Origin: Xylanibacter rarus
Lineage (GTDB): Bacteria; Bacteroidota; Bacteroidia; Bacteroidales; Bacteroidaceae
Reading direction: 5' to 3'
NCBI RefSeq assembly: GCF_001275135.1
Contig: NZ_LFQU01000006.1
Coordinates: 1-64,000 of the forward strand
DNA: 64,000 nt
The notes below the pieces were generated by a model. That model saw only the letters and a program-made list of their open reading frames with translations. It did not search any database and was not told the origin of the DNA. The first letter of the stretch is position 1. The number at the start of each line of letters is the position of its first letter. The translations under genes and the position numbers were made by a program. Shown one piece after another: positions 9,034-18,659 of this stretch.

Positions 9034-9251
9034 TTAAAAACTCGTCACTCATCACAAAGCCGCTTAATTCACTAATAATCAAGATGTTATAGTGTGACGA
9101 GTTTAATTTGCAACTCATCACATCGAGGTCTACCAAAATCAGGAAAGGCCACAAAGGCCATGGTGTGACGAGTTGCGAAACCAACTCATCACACCATAAC
9201 GCTATGTATATCAACACGTTACGCACGAATGTGATGAGTGATGAGTTTTAA
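9034..9251. repeat. Clustered-palindrome repeat, copy 1
   Basis: The outer arms TTAAAAACTCGTCACTCATC (9034-9053) and the near-inverse arm at 9230-9251 enclose two internal hairpins. These are TGTGACGAGTT-N8-AACTCATCACA (9093-9122) and TGGTGTGACGAGTT-N8-AACTCATCACACCA (9161-9196). The word TGTGAYGAGT occurs on both strands at least six times in 218 bp. A shorter copy lies at 23451-23553. No open frame is contained. Confidence 0.75.
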
Positions 9252-9388
9252 AGAAAATTATTTACTGTTGATTTACGGATTGTCCTTTCCTAATTTAGGT
9301 CGACTTCAAACAGAGTCGTACAAATCAGCACTGTCAAAGATTTTTTATTACCAGCCATTAACATCAACGGCTGCACAGGCAGGTACAT

Positions 9389-9430
9389 AAAAAAGGAAGA
9401 GGCTTCCCGCATACAGCAGAAAGCCTCTTT
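9389..9430 (-). terminator. Terminator of the type IX cargo operon
   Basis: On the minus strand, AGAGGCTTTC...GGAAGCCTCT forms a stem followed by TCCTTTTTT. It lies 23 bp past the stop codon of the RCC1-repeat gene. Confidence 0.7.
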
Positions 9431-9452
9431 GTAATAAACCCAGAATATTGAA

Positions 9453-11669
9453 TTATCTCTTTACAACTTTAACAGCATGTTTCTGTCCGTTCTGAGTGTA
9501 GACAAGGATGTAAGCGCCGTTGGCAACATCAGACAAATTAAGACTGCCTGCCACAACACCGCACTTGCGTACGAGTGAACCAGAAACGGTATATACACAT
9601 ACGTCATTAACCGGCTGTGATGTATAGAGAGTGTTGCCGTCGAAACGAACAGAAGCTTCGTTGTCAACACCGTTAATACCGGTTGAGCCCTTAGCCACCA
9701 GATTAAGCTTGCTCCAGTTAGCATCTGCTGCAAAGATGTCATAAACATCCTCATTTACAGTAAGAGTGATGGCCTTAAGGTCAGATATGCCGTCGAACAT
9801 TCCTGAATAGAATATAGGTGCGCTGTCTTTTGTATAGCTTGTCCAGTCGATGTTTGCCAAAGCTGTACAGTCGCTGAATGTAGCTGAAGCGAAAGCTATC
9901 TCTTCGGGCAATACGACATCTGTAAGAGCCGTACAGCTCTTAAATGTGCTGGCCATGCTGCTAACGCCGGTGAGAGACTTAGAGTTGAGCAGATTAACCT
10001 TTGTCAGAGATGTACAGCCCATGAAGGCGCTGTTAAGACTCGTAAGGCCTGCACAGTTCTGCAAGTCGATGTCAGAGAGTTTCTCGCAGTTCATAAACGC
10101 ATTTGTAAAGTCCTTGAAGTTTGCAGCCTCGGCAGCAGCCGGCATAGCCACCTTCTCAAGAGCCTTGCAATTTACAAAAGCACCATTCTTTGCCAGTCCG
10201 CCCTGAACATAGAGGTCAGTACCTTCTTCAATAAGAGCCTCTGACATATCAACAGAAACGAGCGTGGTGTTAGATGCTCCGAAAGCAGTAGTACCTATAG
10301 CCTGAGCCAGTTCAGTAAATTTGCTTGTGTTCCATGTTCCAGTCAGTTTGATTTCAGCTGCCTTCTTAAGGTCGCTTGGAATATCGTCAGAAGGTACAGT
10401 AACAACGTCTTCGTCACCGCCGCCGGGAGTAGCACCGCCAGGACATGCAATCTCAATAGGTTTCTTCTGATAGCTGGTCTGCAGCTGTTCCAACTCTGAG
10501 CCGTCGCCAAGCTGTCCACCCTTGTTTCGTCCCCATGCATAGAACTTTCCGTCTGTAGTAAGCACGAATGAATAGCTCTGTCCTGATGCCAGCATTGAGT
10601 AAGTTGCGCCTTCTGGCAGAAGTGGCTTAACAGGTTTTGCCGAGAACGGCATTTCGTCTGAAGATGATGTAGCTGTAAGCAGTTTGCCGTTGCCGTCGCC
10701 GAGAGCTCCGTCACTGTTGCTGCCAATAGCATAAATCTCCGTGATGACACCGTCTTTTCCTATGGCAATGGTCGTAGTGTTCTCGCATCCTGATACAGAA
10801 AGCACACCATCAGGAACGGTCGTTACCTTTGTGAACTCATAGTAAAGCGACACAAGCTCCTCGTCAGACTGATTAAAGCCGAGCAGGTTTGAATAGTTGT
10901 CACCTGTTGCCCACAATGTACCATCAGCCTTTATCGCATAAGTACGGTTGTCGATAGCCTTGACGTAAACCCAGTCGTTAGCAGTTCCGATCTGTACCGG
11001 AGAAGACTGGCTCGTAGCATTGCCAAGTCCTAACTGTCCTGAGTTATTCTGTCCCCAGCCCCATATTGTGCCGTCTGTCTTCAAGGCTACACAGTGAGAA
11101 CTTCCTAAAGACACTTGTTTCCAGTCTGTATCAGTTCCAATCTGTACCGGAGTAGTGCGTGTATTTCTGTCACCGAGACCCAGCTGCGAACTGGTATTTT
11201 CGCCCCAGCCCCATATTGTGCCGTCAGTCTTGAGTCCGATTGCGCTATATCCCCAGAAATGACTTGCCGTAACGTCAGCCCAGTCATTATCAGTTCCTAC
11301 ACGTACAAGTTCTTTATGGTCCATTCCGTCACCGGTTCCCTGCACACCGCTCTCTGATGTACCTGCTGCCCATAGAGAGCCGTCTTCCTTTATGAAGAAG
11401 GCGTAAGCCTTGCCACCTATCACTTTCTTCCAGTCTGTATCAGTTCCTACACACTGCCACTCAGCTGTTCTTTCCGACACAGCCGGTGCACCCAGCTGTC
11501 CTTTCTCGTTCCAACCGCAGCTCCACAGAGTGCCGTCGTCACGAATAGCATAGGTAGAGGCGTCTCCTGTTGCAACGTATTTCCATACATGCTCCTGTGC
11601 ATTAACCGATGTAGCCAGAGCCAATAGCCCCGCAACTACAAATGAACGTGTAATCTTTTTCATAAGCAT
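9453..11669 (-). CDS. Secreted RCC1-repeat protein with type IX sorting domain
   Basis: A 738-residue secreted protein. A signal peptide (about 1-24, ending VNAQ) is followed by roughly six to seven RCC1/BNR-like repeats (about 28-400) built on the unit LKTDGTIWGWGxNxxGQLGLG, predicting a beta-propeller. A Gly/Pro-rich linker (about 405-425) leads to a leucine-rich, BspA-like region (about 440-660) with repeats such as FxxCxxLxxVxLP. The last 75 residues are a type A Por-secretion sorting domain (VCVYTVSGSLVRK ... NGAYILVY...VKVVKR), indicating export by the type IX system. It is second in an operon, 47 bp behind another sorting-domain protein. The start may be ATG 11663 instead of 11669. Ligand unknown. 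Confidence 0.9.
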   Translation of the reverse strand: MLMKKITRSFVVAGLLALATSVNAQEHVWKYVATGDASTYAIRDDGTLWSCGWNEKGQLGAPAVSERTAEWQCVGTDTDWKKVIGGKAYAFFIKEDGSLWAAGTSESGVQGTGDGMDHKELVRVGTDNDWADVTASHFWGYSAIGLKTDGTIWGWGENTSSQLGLGDRNTRTTPVQIGTDTDWKQVSLGSSHCVALKTDGTIWGWGQNNSGQLGLGNATSQSSPVQIGTANDWVYVKAIDNRTYAIKADGTLWATGDNYSNLLGFNQSDEELVSLYYEFTKVTTVPDGVLSVSGCENTTTIAIGKDGVITEIYAIGSNSDGALGDGNGKLLTATSSSDEMPFSAKPVKPLLPEGATYSMLASGQSYSFVLTTDGKFYAWGRNKGGQLGDGSELEQLQTSYQKKPIEIACPGGATPGGGDEDVVTVPSDDIPSDLKKAAEIKLTGTWNTSKFTELAQAIGTTAFGASNTTLVSVDMSEALIEEGTDLYVQGGLAKNGAFVNCKALEKVAMPAAAEAANFKDFTNAFMNCEKLSDIDLQNCAGLTSLNSAFMGCTSLTKVNLLNSKSLTGVSSMASTFKSCTALTDVVLPEEIAFASATFSDCTALANIDWTSYTKDSAPIFYSGMFDGISDLKAITLTVNEDVYDIFAADANWSKLNLVAKGSTGINGVDNEASVRFDGNTLYTSQPVNDVCVYTVSGSLVRKCGVVAGSLNLSDVANGAYILVYTQNGQKHAVKVVKR

Positions 11670-11716
11670 TATTATTTAATTCAAAATTTGGAACAAATGT
11701 TCCCTTCTTATTTTTG

Positions 11717-13114
11717 TCATTTATTTACCAGAACTTTCTTGACATCAATCTGCTTTCCGTCGCGGAACACCTGCACAAGATAAAGTCCTGCCCCTGGCAG
11801 TGTAAGGCTAACATCCTGTCCCTTGACCATATTACGCTCACACACCTTCATGCCGGCGGCATTTACCACGCTTACAGATGTTGCATCGTCGTTGCCTATT
11901 GTAAGATTGAGCGAGCTGACCTGCAGCCTTGTTTCGCAGCCACTGACAAGACTCGGAGTTATGCCTGTAGCGTCGCCGTCCTTATTGTCGACAATAGGAC
12001 AGATCATAAACGAAGCACCCGGCGCAGCGCCGAAATAATTAACCGGCATGTTATAGCCCATGTCGTTATAGTTTACAAAAGAATTGTGAGCAAGCATGCT
12101 GGTCATCTGCTCCTCGGGTATATCCTGCCCCATTACTTCAGTCAGCATAACGATATCAGACTCTGACGGATCGTCGCCAAAACCTTCAACGGTAACAAAG
12201 AACAAAGGCTTGTCCCATATCTGCAGAGGCTGTTCAAAACGGAACTCGCCAACTGCCACATTCTTTATAGGAAACTCGCCCTCATAAGCATCACGAATTT
12301 CGCTCACCGGCAACTCAACCACCTCTAACGGCAGACCTGTGAACTCCATGTTGCCCTCGCTCTCCATAGGGTACCACACACGAAGCATCAGCTTTGCATC
12401 GGCAGGATATTTTGTAGGCTTAAAGGCGAAATACACGTTTACGCCTGTAATATGGGCATTACCGTGAGCCGTCATGAACAAGTTGCCATAGCCCTTCAGT
12501 CCGGCACTGTTGGTTCCGCCGAGATAGCCAGCCGAACCACCGTTTAAAGGCAGATAGCCAAGCTGATATGTCTCGTTCCATTTACGGCAGTTTGCCGTGC
12601 TTATTTCGGCCTTACCGCTCACAAGCAGCTCGCCTTCGGCCTGATACGTGCTCTTTTTGCCAGACGCGTCGGTAACTTCAAGTGAAGGAAATGCGTAATG
12701 ACCTAATTTAGTGTATGTTGCAGTTGCGCTTTCTGTTGCGGAAGTTTCTTCTGATGTTCCAGGCAAAGACCAATTATAGGCGGATGCGCCGCTCACATTA
12801 CTTATATATGTAACAGGCTTGCCTGTAGGTGCCCATAAGAAGTAGTTGCCGTTGGTAAGGCGGTTGGGCGAAAGATAATTGCACACAGGCTGATTCTCAG
12901 AAGAATATGTGCCAAGACGGCTCAGTCCGTCAGGATAACTGTATGCAGGCTGATTGTCGGCACGGGTTATGGGATAACTGTCGGACAAGACAGACACTAC
13001 CGGTTTTTCAACTTGCGGCAACAAAACGCCGACATCATCCTTGGCTCCGTCCACTGCAGAAAAAGCATTCTGGGCCAACAGGCATGACAGAATAATAAAA
13101 TGCATCCTTTTCAT
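11717..13114 (-). CDS. Secreted protein with PKD-like segment and type IX sorting domain
   Basis: A 465-residue protein with a signal peptide (about 1-19). Residues 95-170 look like a PKD-type beta-sandwich (YNWSLPGTSEETS ... KLGHYAFPSLEVTD). The region 190-370 is a beta-rich domain I cannot name, with FVTVEGFGDDPS. The C-terminus (about 390-465) is a type A sorting domain with SVVNAAGMKV...GLYLVQVFRDGKQ...KKVLVNK. It is first in the operon with the RCC1-repeat protein. Putative surface or released type IX cargo. No catalytic motif was recognised. Confidence 0.85.
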   Translation of the reverse strand: MKRMHFIILSCLLAQNAFSAVDGAKDDVGVLLPQVEKPVVSVLSDSYPITRADNQPAYSYPDGLSRLGTYSSENQPVCNYLSPNRLTNGNYFLWAPTGKPVTYISNVSGASAYNWSLPGTSEETSATESATATYTKLGHYAFPSLEVTDASGKKSTYQAEGELLVSGKAEISTANCRKWNETYQLGYLPLNGGSAGYLGGTNSAGLKGYGNLFMTAHGNAHITGVNVYFAFKPTKYPADAKLMLRVWYPMESEGNMEFTGLPLEVVELPVSEIRDAYEGEFPIKNVAVGEFRFEQPLQIWDKPLFFVTVEGFGDDPSESDIVMLTEVMGQDIPEEQMTSMLAHNSFVNYNDMGYNMPVNYFGAAPGASFMICPIVDNKDGDATGITPSLVSGCETRLQVSSLNLTIGNDDATSVSVVNAAGMKVCERNMVKGQDVSLTLPGAGLYLVQVFRDGKQIDVKKVLVNK

Positions 13115-13560
13115 AGTAAAAAATTGTTTAAGAGATGACTAATATTGAAAGTATATAACTAAGCACCTGAAGTGTTTTATGGCAAACATGCAACGCCTGT
13201 ATACTTACATCTTCTGCGTTCAGATATTACTCAGCATCCGGAATATTCAAGCCGCCCACAGCCTTTGTTGGCCGAAAGGAGATTTGCATATAGCGAAAGC
13301 TGTACCGGCGGCAACACGTCCTATTATTGCGTTCAATCTGAATTCACCGATAAGCTGTAACAGATATCTGTTTTGGTTTACACCACTATCATTCTCACAT
13401 TTAAAAAATCCGCATGGCGCAAAACTAAAACTTAACAATGACAAAGGAGACAAAGTCAGCAACGACAACATCATTTCACTCATAGCATTTAAGTTTTAGG
13501 TTGCTTCTTATACTCCCCAAATTCAGCGTTAACAAACTGGTATTAGATTAATGGAAACAA

Positions 13561-13662
13561 AAAAGGCATGGGAGTTTCTACTTCTCGCCCATCCCTGCTC
13601 TCAGGCCTTCGCATTGCCTCAACTCAAGGATAAGCAACGCAGCCAGCCCACGCCAAGTGGAA
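13561..13662 (-). ncRNA. Candidate terminated small structured RNA
   Basis: Read on the minus strand, GGCGTGGG (near 13655) pairs with CCCATGCC (near 13567-13574), closing a roughly 90-nt structure immediately followed by six T residues. Inside is a second stem, GCGTTGC/GCAATGC. The terminal stem plus T-run looks like the end of a small RNA or an attenuator. It lies about 450 bp upstream of the sorting-domain operon on the same strand. It does not show the GGAAGGAAGC core of SRP RNA or tmRNA motifs, so no family is assigned. Confidence 0.35.
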
Positions 13663-14133
13663 TTATATATACAACACACAGCCATATAAAACTTATATGG
13701 CCATCATTGGGATATAATTCACCCACGCAGACGTTCCGTTGCATTATTTCTGTGAGCTGATTCAAAGTTTGCGAAGTTTTGAGAGCACAGAATTAACGTC
13801 CGTAAACGCCTTTCCGAAGTCAGCATCCTAAAAATGCCGAAACTTCAATCCATCGATGTTATGACCCCGCCCGTTCCCAGGGAACTGGCATCGTCGGTGG
13901 CAAAAATAACAATATTATATCAAATAAAAAAGTTTTTATGTTTATTTTTTATGTCACACGGTATTATTTTTACACACAATTGCCAATTTGTCTAGCATTG
14001 AAACGATTTTATAGACAAACGGTCGGCTGGCAGTATATTGGGTTTATATTATACAATTAAACTTATGTTTTCAGCCGTCTTTTTGTTTCCTATTTGCGGC
14101 TTGCCGCCTGAACAAACTGCGGCATACGTCAAC
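13663..14133. other. Gene-free region
   Basis: No convincing coding sequence is seen. It contains a perfect hairpin GCCATATAA/TTATATGGC at about 13682-13702, an inverted pair TTCCCAGGGAA near 13875, and at 14062-14085 a stretch (TTTCAGCCGTCTTTTTG) shared with the repeats at 39540 and 58880. Confidence 0.5.
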
Positions 14134-14162
14134 ATAAAAATATCCCGGCCATAGACTGCCGG
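14134..14162 (-). terminator. Weak terminator after cls
   Basis: On the minus strand, CCGGC-N8-GCCGG is followed by GATATTTTTATG, about 60 bp past the cls stop codon. Confidence 0.4.
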
Positions 14163-14224
14163 ATAAACGGGCTATACATGAAACTAAAGACAATTAAGAC
14201 ATTAAGGATAATATTGACTGAAAA

Positions 14225-15649
14225 TCACATCAGCGGCGAGAACACACGCATCAGCGACTCAAGCAAACGGTGAGGGAACGAAAGGCGGCGCGTGCTCATA
14301 TACTTCTCATAGTCGACACACTGCTTCACGTCTTCCATAAAGACCGACTTGATGCGAAGGGCCATATCACGGTCGTATATAAAGGCGTTGACTTCAAAAT
14401 TGTTGTCGAAGCTGCGGAAATCGATGTTGGTAGAGCCGCAGGTTGACAGGCTGTCGTCGCTGACAAGCAGCTTTGAATGGTTGAAACCGGGCTTATACAG
14501 ATAGACCTTAACACCGGCATCGACGCTCTCCTGCACGTATGAACGGCTTGCCCACTCAACGAATTTGGCGTCGGAGTGCAGCGGAACCATCAGCCTTACG
14601 TCTACTCCGGCAAGGGCTGCGGTGCGCATGGCAAAGAGCACCGGCTCGGTTGGCAGGAAATATGGCGTCTCCATATATACATATTTCTTTGCCTCCAGCA
14701 GTATGCGGACATACCCCTGCATCATCTCGGGCCACGGACTGATAGGACTGCTGGTAACTATCTGCATTATGCAGTCGTTGGGGCGGATGTCGTCGTGGGG
14801 CGGATAATAGCAGCGGTTGCTGATGAGCGTGCGGTCGACGAAAAACCAGTCGACAAGGAAGGCGCGCTGTATGCCGTAGACGGCGCCGCCCCTTATGCGC
14901 AGATGAGTGTCGCGCCATGCGGTTCCGTTGCGGCCCTTGATATATCGCAGGGCGATGTTCATGCCGCCGATAAAGCCCACGCGGCCGTCTATAACGCACA
15001 GCTTGCGGTGGTTTCGGTAGTTGACCTTGCTGGTGAATGCAGGAAACTTGACCGGCATGAAGGCATGCACGTCTATTCCGGCATTGCGCATACGCTCGAA
15101 GAACGAATTGGGAACGTTCCAGCAGCCCACGTCGTCATAGATGAAACGCACCTCAACGCCCTCTTTTGCCTTGGCAATGAGTGCGTCGGAAACGAGATAG
15201 CCCAGAGGATCGTCGCATATAATATAGGTCTCTAGATGTATGTGATGGCAGGCTTGGGATATGTCGCGCAGCAGAACATGAAAGAATCCGTAGCCGTCGG
15301 TATAGATGTCGGTCTCATTGTTCTTGAAAGGCAAAGCCCAGTTTTGGCTGGCAAAGAGCTTTATGAGCACGCTGTGTTCATCTGGCAACACGAGGTTTTG
15401 CTGCTCGGCAAATCCGAGCATGGAGCGCTTTGTCAGCTGGTCCATGCTCTGCTGGCTGATGAGCTTCTCCTTGCGTGTGTTCTGTCCGAAGAAGAAATAT
15501 AGCACGAAGCCCACAACGGGAAGGAACACAAGCACGAGTATCCACGCCATGGTCTTGGCCGGCTGACGGTTGTCCATGAGCACGGCTACCATTGCTGCTA
15601 TCACTATGAATGCATAGAGCAAGAAGAATATCCAGTGTACGTAAATCAT
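14225..15649 (-). CDS. cls: Cardiolipin synthase (phospholipase D type)
   Basis: A 474-residue membrane enzyme that condenses two phosphatidylglycerols into cardiolipin and glycerol. Two N-terminal membrane helices (about 4-25 and 32-53) end in FFFGQNTRKEK. Two phospholipase D catalytic motifs follow: HRKLCVIDGRVGFIGGMNI (about 215-233) and HSKLLVSDDSLSTCGSTNID (about 398-417). Full length for ClsA-type enzymes. It lies downstream of dnaG on the same strand with a 116-bp gap and is probably transcribed separately or as a tail. Confidence 0.94.
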   Translation of the reverse strand: MIYVHWIFFLLYAFIVIAAMVAVLMDNRQPAKTMAWILVLVFLPVVGFVLYFFFGQNTRKEKLISQQSMDQLTKRSMLGFAEQQNLVLPDEHSVLIKLFASQNWALPFKNNETDIYTDGYGFFHVLLRDISQACHHIHLETYIICDDPLGYLVSDALIAKAKEGVEVRFIYDDVGCWNVPNSFFERMRNAGIDVHAFMPVKFPAFTSKVNYRNHRKLCVIDGRVGFIGGMNIALRYIKGRNGTAWRDTHLRIRGGAVYGIQRAFLVDWFFVDRTLISNRCYYPPHDDIRPNDCIMQIVTSSPISPWPEMMQGYVRILLEAKKYVYMETPYFLPTEPVLFAMRTAALAGVDVRLMVPLHSDAKFVEWASRSYVQESVDAGVKVYLYKPGFNHSKLLVSDDSLSTCGSTNIDFRSFDNNFEVNAFIYDRDMALRIKSVFMEDVKQCVDYEKYMSTRRLSFPHRLLESLMRVFSPLM

Positions 15650-15765
15650 ACGGTATGCCTTTTTACGTTATCTATTCCGCCTGCACGCAAGATGCCTGCG
15701 GCTGTATTCTCACTGCCTGAGTGCAACGTCCGGCCACGCAGCATGATGCTGCATGAGATGCCACG

Positions 15766-17691
15766 TCACACGATTATCTCGCTGCCGAGTTCTTTGGCTA
15801 TCGAGTTGCGTATGCCCTGCATGTCCTTATATTCGGCCATGAGGCTCATCATCTTTTCGGTGTCGCCTGATGCCTGGGTTATCTCGCGCTTCAGGTCTTC
15901 CATCTTATGCTCAACATAGTCAAGGCGGAAGTCGAGTATGAGATGTATCACCTGGTTGCGGAGCGTGTCCTCATCTCTCTTCACCTGCAGGCTGCGGCTC
16001 AGCTGAAAATGGTCGATGGCCATGTCGGTGGCCACGCGGCTCACTTCGATGTCGGGATGATGGGTGAAGTAGGCCTCTGAGTTGAAGCCTTCGTCGTCGT
16101 TGTGTTCAACGGCTTCCTGCAGTATGCGGTTGTAAAGCTCGTTGTGGAACTTGAGTCCGTCTGCCCCAAGGTCATAGCTGATATACTGCGACACACTCAG
16201 GTTGATCTTTCCGCCGTCCTCGGTCTCCACATCTTTATATAGCACCTCGTTGCCGTGGCGTACCACCATCTGCGTGAGCATGTATTCGACCTTCGACTCT
16301 ACATCCGACTTGGCGTCTACCTCCACTGCAGGCGGCTGTGCGGCGGCTCTTGCCTCCTCGCGCCTTGCCTCCTTGAGCTGCTCCTCCATCTCGCCCTGTA
16401 TAAACTTGTTGACAGTGCTTACGAGCGTAGCCTCGTTTATGCCAAGCCGGTGTGAGCATTCGGTCATGTATGTGGCCCTGGTTATCTGGTCGTCTATTAC
16501 AGACACGCTCTTGATAATGCTGCTTATGGCCTGCGAGCGCTTTATCGGGTCGGTTACGCCCTTTAGCAGCAGGTTGGTCTTAAACTCGATGAAGTCGGTC
16601 TGATGCGCTTCGATATAGTCGCGAAACTCCTGTGCGGTGTGCTTACGCGCAAAGCTGTCGGGGTCGTCGCCGTCGGGCAGCAGCAGCACCTTTACGTTCA
16701 TTCCCTCGGCCAGGAGCATGTCTATGCCTCGTATAGAAGCATGTATGCCGGCAGAGTCGCCGTCGTAGAGCACGGTGATGTTTTTCGTAAAGCGGCGTAT
16801 GAGGCGTATCTGCCCCGTGGTGAGCGATGTTCCCGACGATGCCACTACGTTTTCAACGCCGCTCTGGTGCATCGATGTAACGTCGATATATCCCTCGACT
16901 AGATAGCAGCGGTCGTTTCGCGTTATAGCCTGCTTGGCCTGATATATGCCGTAGAGCTCGTTGCTCTTGTGGTATATCTGCGACTCGGGCGAGTTGACAT
17001 ACTTTGCCACATTCTTGTCGTTGGTAAGTATGCGCCCGCCGAAGGCCACCACGCGCCCCGTTATTGTATGCACGGGAAATATCACACGGCCGGCATATCT
17101 GTCCTGAAGCTGTCCGTTCTCCTTGCGGTAGCACAAGCCGGTCTCTATCAGAAACTGCTCCTTGAAGCCTTTTGCCAGGGCTGCACGTGCCAGCGCGTCG
17201 CGTTCAGGCAGCGCATAGCCCAGCTGGAACTTATATATCGTGTCGTCGCGGAATCCGCGCGAACGGAAATACTGCATGCCGATGGCCTGCCCGTCGCGGG
17301 TGTTCATCAGGTTGTCCTGGAAGTATTTAAGCGCCCAGTCGTTCACGATAAACATACTCTCGCGCTCGCTCGCCTCGCGCTTCTCCTCGTCCGAGAGTTC
17401 GCGCTCCTGTATCTCTATGTGATATTTCTTGGCAAGCCACCTCAGCGCCTCGGGATATGTCATCTGTTCGTGCTCCATGATGAAGCCTACGGGATTGCCG
17501 CCCTTGCCGCACGAAAAGCAGTGGCAGTAGCCCTTGGCGGGCGACACCACGAACGAAGGAGTCTTCTCGTTATGGAAGGGGCACAGTCCCTTATAGTTTA
17601 CGCCCGCCTTGCGGAGCGAAACAAACTCAGACACCACGTCAACAATGTTGGCGGCATCCATTATCTTGTCTATCGTTGCCTGATCTATCAT
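15766..17691 (-). CDS. dnaG: DNA primase DnaG
   Basis: The replicative primase that makes RNA primers and binds the DnaB helicase. The N-terminal zinc ribbon has CPFHNEK ... CHCFSCGKGG (about 37-65). The catalytic core contains YAGRVIFPVHT and the Toprim motif LVEGYIDV, with LYDGDSAG as the metal-binding Asp segment. A helical C-terminal region (about 450-641) fits a DnaB-binding domain. I chose MIDQATIDKIMDAANIV at 17691 as the start because primases begin this way; in-frame ATGs at 17697 and 17712 are possible. A -7 box lies upstream. Confidence 0.95.
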   Translation of the reverse strand: MIDQATIDKIMDAANIVDVVSEFVSLRKAGVNYKGLCPFHNEKTPSFVVSPAKGYCHCFSCGKGGNPVGFIMEHEQMTYPEALRWLAKKYHIEIQERELSDEEKREASERESMFIVNDWALKYFQDNLMNTRDGQAIGMQYFRSRGFRDDTIYKFQLGYALPERDALARAALAKGFKEQFLIETGLCYRKENGQLQDRYAGRVIFPVHTITGRVVAFGGRILTNDKNVAKYVNSPESQIYHKSNELYGIYQAKQAITRNDRCYLVEGYIDVTSMHQSGVENVVASSGTSLTTGQIRLIRRFTKNITVLYDGDSAGIHASIRGIDMLLAEGMNVKVLLLPDGDDPDSFARKHTAQEFRDYIEAHQTDFIEFKTNLLLKGVTDPIKRSQAISSIIKSVSVIDDQITRATYMTECSHRLGINEATLVSTVNKFIQGEMEEQLKEARREEARAAAQPPAVEVDAKSDVESKVEYMLTQMVVRHGNEVLYKDVETEDGGKINLSVSQYISYDLGADGLKFHNELYNRILQEAVEHNDDEGFNSEAYFTHHPDIEVSRVATDMAIDHFQLSRSLQVKRDEDTLRNQVIHLILDFRLDYVEHKMEDLKREITQASGDTEKMMSLMAEYKDMQGIRNSIAKELGSEIIV

Positions 17692-17763
17692 AAGCATTAA
17701 AACGTCCGGCATATCACCGCCCTGCCGCCTTAGGCTGACAGAACGGCTGCGGACGAACTAATG

Positions 17764-17771
17764 CAAAATTA
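17764..17771 (-). promoter_or_regulatory. -7 box upstream of dnaG
   Basis: On the minus strand this reads TAATTTTG, matching TAnnTTTG, about 73 bp before the dnaG start. No clear -33 element. Confidence 0.4.
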
Positions 17772-17799
17772 AATATAAATAGCGAGATAAGCAAGTGGC

Positions 17800-18530
17800 C
17801 GACTGATTTTTGTATAATCGGAACATATATTTATCGGTACGACGGAACGGCAAACAGACCTGTCATGAAGGCATTACGGGATATTATGAACAAAGTGAGC
17901 CATGACGGCAGAATGACACTTTGCAAACCGGCGGAGCAGCATGACGCGCAAAACGTAAACAGAGAAAATACAACTTTACTGACCATTCTGGAGAAATATC
18001 CGCACCGAAAGCCACAAGGGGTAACGCAGACCGGCAGCCTCAACACGACAAAACGACCAACACAGCAGTAAAAACGAACTGCACCGCCGATATAACACAG
18101 TGCTTTTTAATGCCTAAAAGAGTGCAAAGCACAACCCGAAACGGCAGCTTTCGACATGCAAAAGGCATGCTTTCAGCCAATAAAGCGCATCAAAAAGATG
18201 CACACGTCGACAGCAGCAGCCCGTAAACCGCTGTAGAAGTGCGCCTTACACGCTGCACACCAATATCTGCATTATTTTCGTCCGGCGGAGTTTTATCTGC
18301 AAATATCGCGGTATGGGAGCGTCAGCAGAAATCAATATGTAAGCAAAACAGCCGATTAAACGACATGAATTTTCATAGTCGCAAAGCCGCCGGAAAAGGC
18401 GCGCCGCACCACTGATGCAACGGCATACGGCAGGCGTAATGACCACGCATAAGGCCATATGCAAAAAAAACGGAATTATGCGAAACATTAGTTATTTATG
18501 GTCTTTATTTTACTTTTTCATCGATAATTT
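17800..18530. other. Gene-free region with repeat fragments
   Basis: Only short open frames without recognisable features are found. At about 18100-18200 there is an AAAAGG/CTTTT hairpin string (GCAAAAGGCATGCTTT) of the family seen elsewhere in the window. Confidence 0.45.
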
Positions 18531-18533
18531 ACT

Positions 18534-18541
18534 TAAATTTG
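18534..18541 (+). promoter_or_regulatory. -7 box of the META lipoprotein gene
   Basis: TAAATTTG matches the TAnnTTTG consensus, about 118 bp upstream of the start codon. Confidence 0.4.
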
Positions 18542-18659
18542 CACCCCAAATGGTCAAAAAGGCCACTGCAATCAGGCTGGAAGCACCGGCCAGAAAGACC
18601 GGACGCAACCGGCAAAAGCCTGAAAGACAACATTTTATTAACAATAAAGAGTAAAAGGA

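Noticed and set aside
13561-13662. SRP (4.5S) RNA on either strand
   Set aside because: Size fits, but the conserved GGAAGGAAGC-type core and tetraloop are absent.
13179-13760. Two short open frames (106 and 69 codons)
   Set aside because: No start context, no recognisable domain, and one overlaps the structured terminated region on the other strand.
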